A stretch of 7,001 bases of DNA, from assembly GCF_947378715.1 (NCBI RefSeq), contig NZ_CANCLE010000187.1:1-7001 (forward strand). Direction: 5' to 3'. The notes under the pieces were generated by a model. It ran no database searches. It was not told the origin of the DNA and worked only from the letters and a program-made list of their open reading frames with translations. Source of the DNA: Phenylobacterium aquaticum. Lineage in GTDB: Bacteria > Pseudomonadota > Alphaproteobacteria > Caulobacterales > Caulobacteraceae. The stretch's first letter is position 1, and the number at the start of each line of letters is the position of its first letter. Made by a program: the position numbers and the translations under genes. Below are positions 1 to 5,164 of this stretch, in pieces.

Positions 1-335
1 GCCACCCGGGCGCGGGCCTCCTCCATGTCCTCCACCAGGATGCAGACATGGTGCAGGCCCTCATGGCCCGCGTCGCGCCAAGCCTTGTAGATCGATGGTG
101 CGGCGTTGTGTTGGCGGATCAGTTCGATCTGCAGATCGCCCCAGTAGCCGAGCACCATGGAGAAATCGATGTCGGCCGAGGCGCCGCGATAGCGCACATC
201 CTCCAGCGCCACGTGATCGAGGGCGAAGAACGGCCCAGCCCCATGCTTCAGCCAGTGGGCCAGGGCGGCGTCGAAGTCGGCGGGGACATAGGCCAGCTGC
301 ATGATCTGGCCGAGCTGGGCGACAGAGGCGGTCAT
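1..335 (-). CDS. VOC (glyoxalase/epimerase-fold) family protein, N-terminal part
   Basis: This reading frame starts at ATG 335-333 and runs off the left edge after 111 codons. It was translated by hand from the reverse complement. The start overlaps the Rieske oxygenase stop in an ATGA junction (335-332), and only a weak ribosome site precedes it, which suggests translational coupling. The product begins MTASVAQLGQ. It shows two features of the vicinal oxygen chelate fold: a first strand QLAYVPADFDAAL (residues 13-25) followed by GPFF (34-37), and a second module opening GLHHVCILVED (93-103). By position, Gln13, Glu71 (in IELI) and His96 could be metal ligands; many relatives have His where Gln13 stands. 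Members include methylmalonyl-CoA epimerases, glyoxalases and extradiol dioxygenases. The shape resembles the Glyoxalase_4/epimerase-like group more than the longer extradiol dioxygenases. The fold is fairly sure; the reaction is not known. A role on a product of the neighbouring oxygenase or dehydrogenases is inferred from context. Confidence 0.8.
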   Translation of the reverse strand, partial: MTASVAQLGQIMQLAYVPADFDAALAHWLKHGAGPFFALDHVALEDVRYRGASADIDFSMVLGYWGDLQIELIRQHNAAPSIYKAWRDAGHEGLHHVCILVEDMEEARARV

Positions 336-1549
336 TCGGCGGCCTGGGCGATGGGGTTCAGTTGCGGCAGCGGCAGGCCGATGGCCTCGGCCAGGGCCCG
401 ATGCTGGTGCTGCAGGGCGATCTCCTGACGGCCATAGACCACGGTCGCGCCGGGCGGCAGGGCGGTGAGATTCTTCCAGCCCTCGGCCGCCGTCACATAG
501 TCCTCGGTCCGCACCACATGGGCGGTGGCGTCGAAGGCGGCCTCGACCTCGGCCCGGTGCTCCTCGGACCGCACGCCGCCAAAGGCGTAGATGGTCTTGT
601 AGGTCTTGGTCTCGCCCGGCGCCTCGCCGGGATAGTGCCGGAAGATGGTCAGATAGGTCTTGCCCGGCGACACGCTGCCGGCGAACAGCACGACATTGGG
701 GAACAGGTAATGGATCCCCGCGGCCTCGGCCCGGACGCCCCAGGTCTCCTCCGGCTGGTCGACCCACTTCTCCCAGTCGCGCTCCACGAAACCGACCCGG
801 TGATGGCGGTCGTAACGGTCGTAGATGGTGATGTCGTTGCGGAAATAGGGCGCCAAGGTCTGCTTGTGCAGGGCGGCGAAATGATAGCCCTCGCCATAGG
901 TGTCCAGGGCGTATTTCCAGTTGGAGGCCACCGGCAGGATGTCGGTCTTGACCCGCTCGGCGACCTCCAGATTGAGCCCGGCCAGGATCTCGCCGAACGC
1001 GCCGAGATGGGCGTCGATGTCCATGGACGCGCCTGGAGTCGGGACCACGAACACCATGCCGTGCCGCTCGGCCGCCGGCACGGAGATCAGGTGGTCGCGG
1101 CCGGCCATGCCGCCCTCGAACCGCTCGGCCTCCGGCGCTGCGGCCAGGCGGCCGTCGGCGGCGAAGGTCCAGCCATGGAACCAGCAGGTGAAGCGCTTGG
1201 CCTTGCCCTCCGCCTCGCGCACCAGCCGCGCCCCACGGTGGACGCAGATGTTCAGGAAGGCGCGGACCGAACCGTCCCCCTGGCGCACCACGACGATCGG
1301 CGTCCCCGTCTCGTCAAAGGTCCGGAACGCTCCGGGCTCGGCCAGTTCCGTGGACAGGCAGACGAACTGCGGGGTCTGCTTGAACAGCACCTCGCGCTCG
1401 CGGGCGTGCCGCTCCGGGTCGGTATAGACGCTGGCGGCGTTGACCATGGGCGCCTCGGCGAGGTCGCTGGTGCCGTGGCGGATGTGGTCGACCACCCGCC
1501 GGGCGACCGCCATTCGGGACTTGAGGACGTCTTCGGCTTGAGCGGCCAT
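332..1549 (-). CDS. Rieske non-heme iron oxygenase, terminal (alpha) subunit
   Basis: The 405-residue product is a complete ring-hydroxylating oxygenase alpha subunit. The N-terminal Rieske domain (about residues 60-165) carries the [2Fe-2S] ligands C102-x-H104 and C122-x2-H125, with 17 residues between the pairs. The C-terminal catalytic domain has NWK (210-212), then E220-x2-H223-x4-H228. His223 and His228 are the expected mononuclear iron ligands, and Asp350 (in RTEDYV) is the likely third. Glu220 sits where many dioxygenases have the Asp that bridges electron transfer between Rieske centre and iron. Such enzymes use O2 and electrons from a reductase, with or without a ferredoxin, to hydroxylate or demethylate a substrate in the cytoplasm; no electron-transfer partner lies in the window. 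The ATG at 1549 is favoured over Met13 because AGGAGG lies 6 nt upstream. It is 20 nt from the E1 beta gene and overlaps the VOC gene by 4 nt. The family is clear; mono- versus dioxygenase action and the substrate cannot be read from the sequence. Confidence 0.93.
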   Translation of the reverse strand: MAAQAEDVLKSRMAVARRVVDHIRHGTSDLAEAPMVNAASVYTDPERHAREREVLFKQTPQFVCLSTELAEPGAFRTFDETGTPIVVVRQGDGSVRAFLNICVHRGARLVREAEGKAKRFTCWFHGWTFAADGRLAAAPEAERFEGGMAGRDHLISVPAAERHGMVFVVPTPGASMDIDAHLGAFGEILAGLNLEVAERVKTDILPVASNWKYALDTYGEGYHFAALHKQTLAPYFRNDITIYDRYDRHHRVGFVERDWEKWVDQPEETWGVRAEAAGIHYLFPNVVLFAGSVSPGKTYLTIFRHYPGEAPGETKTYKTIYAFGGVRSEEHRAEVEAAFDATAHVVRTEDYVTAAEGWKNLTALPPGATVVYGRQEIALQHQHRALAEAIGLPLPQLNPIAQAAE

Positions 1550-1555
1550 GGCGGG

Positions 1556-1561
1556 CCTCCT
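1556..1561 (-). promoter_or_regulatory. Ribosome binding site of the Rieske oxygenase gene
   Basis: A perfect AGGAGG lies 6 nt upstream of ATG 1549-1547 in the 20-nt gap after the E1 beta gene. It is the strongest Shine-Dalgarno sequence in the window and fixes the start at 1549 rather than at the internal Met13. Confidence 0.8.
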
Positions 1562-1569
1562 GCGCTAGA

Positions 1570-2580
1570 TCATGCGTGAACGAGAATGGACCGGGCCGCC
1601 GCCTCGATCCGGGCGGGGGTCGGCAGATATTCGTCTTCCAGGGTGGGCGAGAACGGCACCGGGGTGTGCGGACAGGTCACCTGGCGGATCGGCGCCTTCA
1701 GGGAGTGGAAGCCCTTGTCGGCGACAAGGCCTGCGATGTCGGCGGCGAGCGAGCAGCGCGGCGGGCTCTCGTCTATGACCACCAGCCGCCCGGTCTTGGC
1801 GACGCTTTCCAGGATGGTGTCCTCGTCCAGCGGCGAGGTGGTGCGCGGATCGATCACTTCCACCTGGACGCCCTCCTTCGCCAGGGCCTCAGCGGCCGCG
1901 ACGGCGCGAGGCACCATGGCGCCGAAGGCCACGAAGGTCATGTGCTTGCCTTCGCGCACAATATTCGCCTCGCCGAACGGGATCCGATAGGGCTCGTCCG
2001 GCACCTCGCCCTCCATGCCGAACAGGAACTTCGATTCCAGGAAGATCACCGGATCGTCGTCGCGGATCGCCTGGATCAACAGGCCCTTGGCGTCATAGGG
2101 ACTGGAGGGCATCACCACCTTCAGCCCCGGCACCATGGTGAACAGCGGATGTAGGGTCTGGCTGTGCTGGGCCGCGGCGCGGAAGCCGGCGCCGATGGTG
2201 GCCCGCAGCACCATGGGCGTGCGCGCCTTGCCGCCGAACATGTAGCGGAACTTGGCGGCCTGATTGTAGATCTGGTCGAAGCAGACGCCGACGAAGTCGA
2301 CGAACATCATCTCCGCCACCGGGCGCAGGCCGGTCAGGGCCGCCCCGGCCGCCGCGCCGACGATGGCGCTTTCGGAGATCGGGGTGTCGATCACCCGGTC
2401 GGGGCCGAACTCGCGATAGAGCCCCTGCATCTGACCGAACACGCTGCCGACACCACCAGCCTCGCCGGTCGCGCCCTGGCCGCCGGCGACATCCTCGCCG
2501 ATCACGATCACCTTGGGATCGCGGCGCATCTCCTGCCGCACGGCTTCATTGATCGCCTGGACATAGGTCTTCTTGGACAT
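1570..2580 (-). CDS. ThDP-dependent dehydrogenase E1 component, beta subunit (acetoin dehydrogenase AcoB-like)
   Basis: The 336-residue product is a full-length E1 beta subunit of the 2-oxo-acid/acetoin dehydrogenase family (transketolase-like pyrimidine-binding domain about 4-180, transketolase C-terminal domain about 200-330). Visible family marks are GED (28-30), DTPISE (65-70), whose Glu70 matches the glutamate that activates the ThDP pyrimidine, FVDF (93-96), QAAKFRYMFGGK (107-118) and QHSQ (138-141), whose His139 matches the conserved active-site histidine. A Gly/Ala-rich insertion after GED (about 32-46) and the GGK loop match, from memory, acetoin dehydrogenase AcoB more closely than pyruvate dehydrogenase E1 beta. 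With the alpha subunit it would form an alpha2beta2 enzyme that cleaves or decarboxylates a 2-oxo acid or alpha-hydroxyketone and passes the acyl group to a lipoylated E2. It starts 15 nt after the alpha gene, behind a good GGAGGA site. No E2 or E3 gene is nearby, and the oxygenase setting leaves the true substrate open. Confidence 0.92.
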   Translation of the reverse strand: MSKKTYVQAINEAVRQEMRRDPKVIVIGEDVAGGQGATGEAGGVGSVFGQMQGLYREFGPDRVIDTPISESAIVGAAAGAALTGLRPVAEMMFVDFVGVCFDQIYNQAAKFRYMFGGKARTPMVLRATIGAGFRAAAQHSQTLHPLFTMVPGLKVVMPSSPYDAKGLLIQAIRDDDPVIFLESKFLFGMEGEVPDEPYRIPFGEANIVREGKHMTFVAFGAMVPRAVAAAEALAKEGVQVEVIDPRTTSPLDEDTILESVAKTGRLVVIDESPPRCSLAADIAGLVADKGFHSLKAPIRQVTCPHTPVPFSPTLEDEYLPTPARIEAAARSILVHA

Positions 2581-2587
2581 GACGGTT

Positions 2588-2593
2588 TCCTCC
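2588..2593 (-). promoter_or_regulatory. Ribosome binding site of the E1 beta gene
   Basis: GGAGGA lies 7 nt upstream of ATG 2580-2578, inside the 15-nt gap between the E1 alpha and E1 beta genes. The tight spacing with a strong site fits co-translation of the two subunits in matched amounts. Confidence 0.75.
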
Positions 2594-2595
2594 GG

Positions 2596-3567
2596 TCAGG
2601 CGTAGCGGACATAGACGTCGCGGGTGAGATCCCGCGCCGGGTCAGGGAACGGGGCGACCAGGGCTTCCTGGACGGCCGCCTCGACCAGCTCCAGGACCTG
2701 GGCCTCGATGGCCTCGAAGTCGGCGGCGTCGAGCAGGCCGGCCTCCAGGACCCTGTCCCGGAACCGTGGCAGGGCGTCTGCGGCGCGCGCCTCAGCCAGT
2801 TCCGCAGGCGTGCGATAGGCCTGGGGATCGCCCACGAAGTGACCGAGGAAGCGCTTGCACTGGATCTCCAGTCCATAGGGGCCGTGACCGGCGCGAGCAT
2901 GTTCCAGGGCCTTGCGCATGCCCTCCAGCACCGCGAAGAAGTCCATGCCGTCGACCACCTCGCAGGGCATGCCGAAGGCGCGCACCCGGTCGGCGATCGA
3001 GGGGGCGCCGCAGGCGTAGGACACATGGGTGTGCTCGCCATAGCTGTTGTTCTCGAAGGCGAAGATCGCCGGGACCTTCAGCACCACGGCCATGTTCAGG
3101 GCCTCGAACACCGTCCCCTGGTTCGAGGCGCCGTCGCCGGTGAAGGCCACGGCCACCTTGCCGGTCTTGTTGTATTTCTGGGTCAGGGCCGCGCCGACCG
3201 CCAGGGGCGGCGCTCCGCCGACGATGGCGTTGGCGCCCAGCATGCCCTTGGACAGGTCAGCGATGTGCATGGAGCCGCCCTTGCCGCCGCACAGGCCGCC
3301 GGCCTTGCCCATGATCTCCAGCATCATGCCTTTGACATCGACGCCCTTGGCGATGCAGTGGCCGTGGCCCCGGTGGGTCGAGCCGATATAGTCTTCGTCG
3401 CCAAGGTCGAAACAGACCCCGACGCCCGAGGCCTCCTGGCCCAGATAGACGTGGGCGAAGCCCGGGATATTGCCCTGGGAGAATTCCTTCTCCACCCGTT
3501 CCTCGAAGGCGCGGATGGTGAACATCCGCTCATAGGCCCTTTTGAGATCGTCTCGAGATAGCTGCAT
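2596..3567 (-). CDS. ThDP-dependent dehydrogenase E1 component, alpha subunit (acetoin dehydrogenase AcoA-like)
   Basis: The 323-residue product is a complete E1 alpha subunit, of ordinary length for bacterial PdhA/AcoA proteins. It binds the ThDP diphosphate through Mg2+. The cofactor motif opens with GDG (144-146), continues SNQGTVFEALN and closes with ENN (172-174). Other family marks are HVYLGQEA (39-46), THRGHGHCIAKG (64-75), GGKGGSMHIAD (94-104), MLGANAIVGG (109-118) and GHFVGD (242-247). The THRGHGH stretch and GHF-GD loop resemble acetoin dehydrogenase AcoA, but assigning acetoin as substrate from this alone would be too strong. ATG 3567-3565 is chosen because AGGAG lies 6 nt upstream, ahead of an alternative Met15. 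The gene follows the second SDR by 15 nt and precedes the beta subunit by 15 nt. All key motifs are intact, so it should be active if a beta partner and an acyl or electron acceptor are available. Confidence 0.93.
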   Translation of the reverse strand: MQLSRDDLKRAYERMFTIRAFEERVEKEFSQGNIPGFAHVYLGQEASGVGVCFDLGDEDYIGSTHRGHGHCIAKGVDVKGMMLEIMGKAGGLCGGKGGSMHIADLSKGMLGANAIVGGAPPLAVGAALTQKYNKTGKVAVAFTGDGASNQGTVFEALNMAVVLKVPAIFAFENNSYGEHTHVSYACGAPSIADRVRAFGMPCEVVDGMDFFAVLEGMRKALEHARAGHGPYGLEIQCKRFLGHFVGDPQAYRTPAELAEARAADALPRFRDRVLEAGLLDAADFEAIEAQVLELVEAAVQEALVAPFPDPARDLTRDVYVRYA

Positions 3568-3573
3568 GGACCG

Positions 3574-3578
3574 CTCCT
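3574..3578 (-). promoter_or_regulatory. Ribosome binding site of the E1 alpha gene
   Basis: AGGAG lies 6 nt upstream of ATG 3567-3565 in the 15-nt gap after the second SDR gene. It supports this start over the internal Met15. Confidence 0.7.
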
Positions 3579-3582
3579 GGGT

Positions 3583-4347
3583 TCAATCCGCGCCGCGCCC
3601 GCCGTCCACCGTCAGTTCCGCGCCCGTCACATAGGAGGCGTCGTCGCTGAGCAGGTAGAGGATGGCGTCGGCCATGTATTCCGGCAGACCGATCATCTTC
3701 AGCGGCGTGTCGGCCGCGAAGGCGTCGGAGAGTTCCTGGCTGTCCCCGAACTGGCCGGTGATCATCGGCGTCCAGATCACGCCCGGGTGCAGGGAGTTGA
3801 CCCGCACCTTGGGGGACATGGCGGCGCCTTCCAGCGCCGCGGTCTTGGTGAAGCCGGTGATGGCCCCCTTGGTCGCGCAATAGGCCACCGCGCCCGGGAA
3901 CCCGACCTGGCCCATCAGCGAGGAGACATTGACCACCGCCCCCGGCCGCCCGGCCCGGGCGATGGCCTGGAAGGCGGCGCGCACACCGAGGAAGGTTCCC
4001 TCGACATTGATCGCCGCGATGTCGTCGAACTCGTCGTCGGTCGTCTCGACCAGCGGCTTCACGAAGAAGGCGCCGGCGTTGTTGACCAGGCCGTAGAGTC
4101 CGCCCAGCCGGTCGGCCTCGGCCGTCACACGCGCCCAGTCGGCCTCGCTGCGGATGTCGTGAGGCAGGAAGGCGCCCTCCCCTCCCGCCCTGCGCAGCAG
4201 GTCAAGGGTCTCGGCCCCGCCGGCGAGATCACGGCCGGTGGCCACGACCCGCGCGCCTTCTCCGGCCAGCCGCACCGCCGTCGCCCGGCCGATGCCCTTG
4301 GTGGCGCCGGTGACGATCACCACCCGATCCTGGAGGGCGCCGGTCAT
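3583..4347 (-). CDS. Short-chain dehydrogenase/reductase (classical SDR), second of a pair
   Basis: The 254-residue product is a classical SDR, a cytoplasmic NAD(P)-dependent alcohol/ketone oxidoreductase. It has the Rossmann glycine motif TGATKGIG (13-20), Asp64, NNAG (89-92), and a complete Asn114-Ser143-Tyr156-Lys160 tetrad in NVSS and YCATK. NSLHPG (184-189) and TGAELTVDGG (241-250) close the fold. Lys17 in the glycine motif and Arg39 after strand 2 lean towards NADP(H), though this is only a tendency. The start at ATG 4347 overlaps the stop of the upstream SDR (ATGA, 4347-4344). An in-frame ATG at 4359 would add four residues (MDRT) and cannot be excluded. The frame stays open far upstream through the first SDR gene, but that part is an Arg/Gly-rich out-of-frame reading and not a fusion. 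The tail has the typical form of hydroxysteroid or acyl-carrier 3-oxo reductase relatives, yet the substrate is unknown. It probably acts on a hydroxylated intermediate of this pathway. Confidence 0.92.
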   Translation of the reverse strand: MTGALQDRVVIVTGATKGIGRATAVRLAGEGARVVATGRDLAGGAETLDLLRRAGGEGAFLPHDIRSEADWARVTAEADRLGGLYGLVNNAGAFFVKPLVETTDDEFDDIAAINVEGTFLGVRAAFQAIARAGRPGAVVNVSSLMGQVGFPGAVAYCATKGAITGFTKTAALEGAAMSPKVRVNSLHPGVIWTPMITGQFGDSQELSDAFAADTPLKMIGLPEYMADAILYLLSDDASYVTGAELTVDGGRGAD

Positions 4348-5093
4348 TGTGCGATCCATCCGCCGTCGACGACCAGTTCCGCGCCGGTCATGAACCTGGC
4401 ACGGTCCGAGGCCAGGAAGGCCGCCGCCCCGGCCACTTCCCGGGGCTCTCCAAACCGCCCCAGCGGGATCAGGCCGGCCATCTGGTCTTCGGGATAGCCA
4501 GCGGTCATCCGGGTGCGGATCATGCCGGGATGCAGGGAGTTGACGCGGATCGCGCGATCTCCAAGCTCCAGGGCGGCGGCCTTGGCCATCAGCCGCACGC
4601 CATCCTTGGCGGCGGCGTAGGCGGCGTGGCCCTGGGCGCCGACCTTGCCGACGATGCTGCCGACCAGGATCACCGAGCCGCCACGGCCCTGTTCGATCAT
4701 GGCGGTCGCCGCCGCGCGCAGGCCCAGGAAACAGCCCCGCAGATTGGTCCGCTGCAGCGCCCGGAAGGCGTCCAAGGTCATGTCGGCGATCGGGGCGGGA
4801 TCGGTCACACCGGCGTTGGCGACCAGGATGTCCAATCCGCCAAATCGCGACTGCGCGGTCTCGACCACCCGGCTCCAGGCCGCGCTGTCGCCGGTGTCCG
4901 CCGCCAGCCCGACCGCCTCCCCGCCCTTGGCGACGATCGCCGCGGCAGCGTCCTGGACGTCGGCGGCTGTGCGGCCGGTCAGCACCAGCCGGGCGCCCGC
5001 TTCGGCCAGACGCGCGGCGATCGCGCGACCTATGCCCCGGCTCGCGCCGGTGACGATCGCCACCCGTCCGTCCAGTTCCTTGTCCAACGCCAC
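4344..5093 (-). CDS. Short-chain dehydrogenase/reductase (classical SDR), first of a pair, GTG start
   Basis: The 249-residue product is a complete classical SDR. It shows TGASRGIG (15-22), Asp66, ANAG (92-95, in place of the commoner NNAG), and the tetrad Asn117, Ser146, Tyr159, Lys163 in VGSIVG and YAAAK. It also has NSLHPG (185-190), GRFGEPREVAGAAAFLASD (212-230) and TGAELVVDGG (236-245). Arg19 in the glycine motif and Arg41 after strand 2 suggest some preference for NADP(H). The start codon is GTG (5093-5091): a TAA lies in frame three codons upstream and no ATG precedes the conserved first strand. GGAG about 10 nt before the GTG, followed by a purine-rich AAAGAG, supports it. It overlaps the second SDR by 4 nt, and the two share the same plan but clearly differ in sequence, so they are old paralogues rather than a fresh duplication. 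It would oxidise a secondary alcohol or reduce a ketone; the substrate is not known. Confidence 0.92.
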   Translation of the reverse strand: MALDKELDGRVAIVTGASRGIGRAIAARLAEAGARLVLTGRTAADVQDAAAAIVAKGGEAVGLAADTGDSAAWSRVVETAQSRFGGLDILVANAGVTDPAPIADMTLDAFRALQRTNLRGCFLGLRAAATAMIEQGRGGSVILVGSIVGKVGAQGHAAYAAAKDGVRLMAKAAALELGDRAIRVNSLHPGMIRTRMTAGYPEDQMAGLIPLGRFGEPREVAGAAAFLASDRARFMTGAELVVDGGWIAQ

Positions 5094-5103
5094 GTCTCTT
5101 TAA

Positions 5104-5107
5104 CTCC
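5104..5107 (-). promoter_or_regulatory. Ribosome binding site of the first SDR gene (supports the GTG start)
   Basis: GGAG lies 10 nt upstream of GTG 5093-5091, with a purine-rich AAAGAG between them. Spacing is a little long, so initiation may be moderate. No other start codon in this frame lies between the upstream TAA (5102-5100) and the first strand of the protein. Confidence 0.5.
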
Positions 5108-5118
5108 ACGAACAGAAG

Positions 5119-5142
5119 CCCCGCCCCGGGGAGGGGGCGGGG
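5119..5142 (-). terminator. GC-rich hairpin after the receptor gene, possible terminator or attenuator
   Basis: On the transcribed strand, CCCCGCCCC (5142-5134) pairs perfectly with GGGGCGGGG (5127-5119) around a 6-nt loop, a nine-base-pair all-GC stem. It is followed by CTTCTGTTCG, which is only moderately T-rich, so complete Rho-independent termination is doubtful. It sits 12 nt after the receptor stop and 11 nt before the ribosome site of the next gene. A partial terminator that lowers expression of the enzymes relative to the receptor, or a 3' RNA-stability hairpin, fits equally well. Confidence 0.6.
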
Positions 5143-5147
5143 ATAAG

Positions 5148-5164
5148 CCGGTTTCTAGAACCGG
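5148..5164 (-). repeat. Small inverted repeat spanning the receptor stop codon
   Basis: CCGGTT (5148-5153) and AACCGG (5159-5164) form a perfect 6-bp inverted repeat around a 5-nt loop that contains the TAG stop. It lies directly upstream of the stronger GC hairpin in the transcript. It may add to a 3'-end structure, but one arm codes for the last residues of the protein, so chance is possible. Confidence 0.4.

Noticed and set aside
48..428. Plus-strand open frames at the left edge
   Set aside because: The minus strand here encodes a convincing VOC N-terminus and the end of the Rieske protein; the plus-strand frames have no family features.
362..1579. 405-codon open frame on the plus strand opposite the Rieske oxygenase
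   Set aside because: It is antisense to a gene with complete metal-binding motifs, is rich in Gly, His, Arg and Asp without any recognisable domain, and is expected from GC-rich codon bias.
2164..3561. 465-codon open frame on the plus strand opposite E1 alpha and part of E1 beta
   Set aside because: It spans two real genes on the other strand, has low-complexity Gly/His/Ala composition and shows no known motif. It is a codon-bias shadow.
1570..3567. Housekeeping pyruvate dehydrogenase E1
   Set aside because: The motifs and the insertion after GED look more like acetoin dehydrogenase, and the gene neighbours are catabolic with no E2/E3. Not fully excluded.
3583..5109. 508-codon minus-strand frame that could be read as a fused double-domain protein ending in the second SDR
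   Set aside because: Only the last 254 codons form a protein. The first half is an Arg/Gly-rich out-of-frame reading of the first SDR gene, which is itself intact in another frame.
5094..5154. Promoter for the enzyme genes in the 61-nt gap
   Set aside because: I searched by eye for -35/-10-like pairs and operator palindromes; the gap is filled by the hairpin and the ribosome site, with no convincing promoter.
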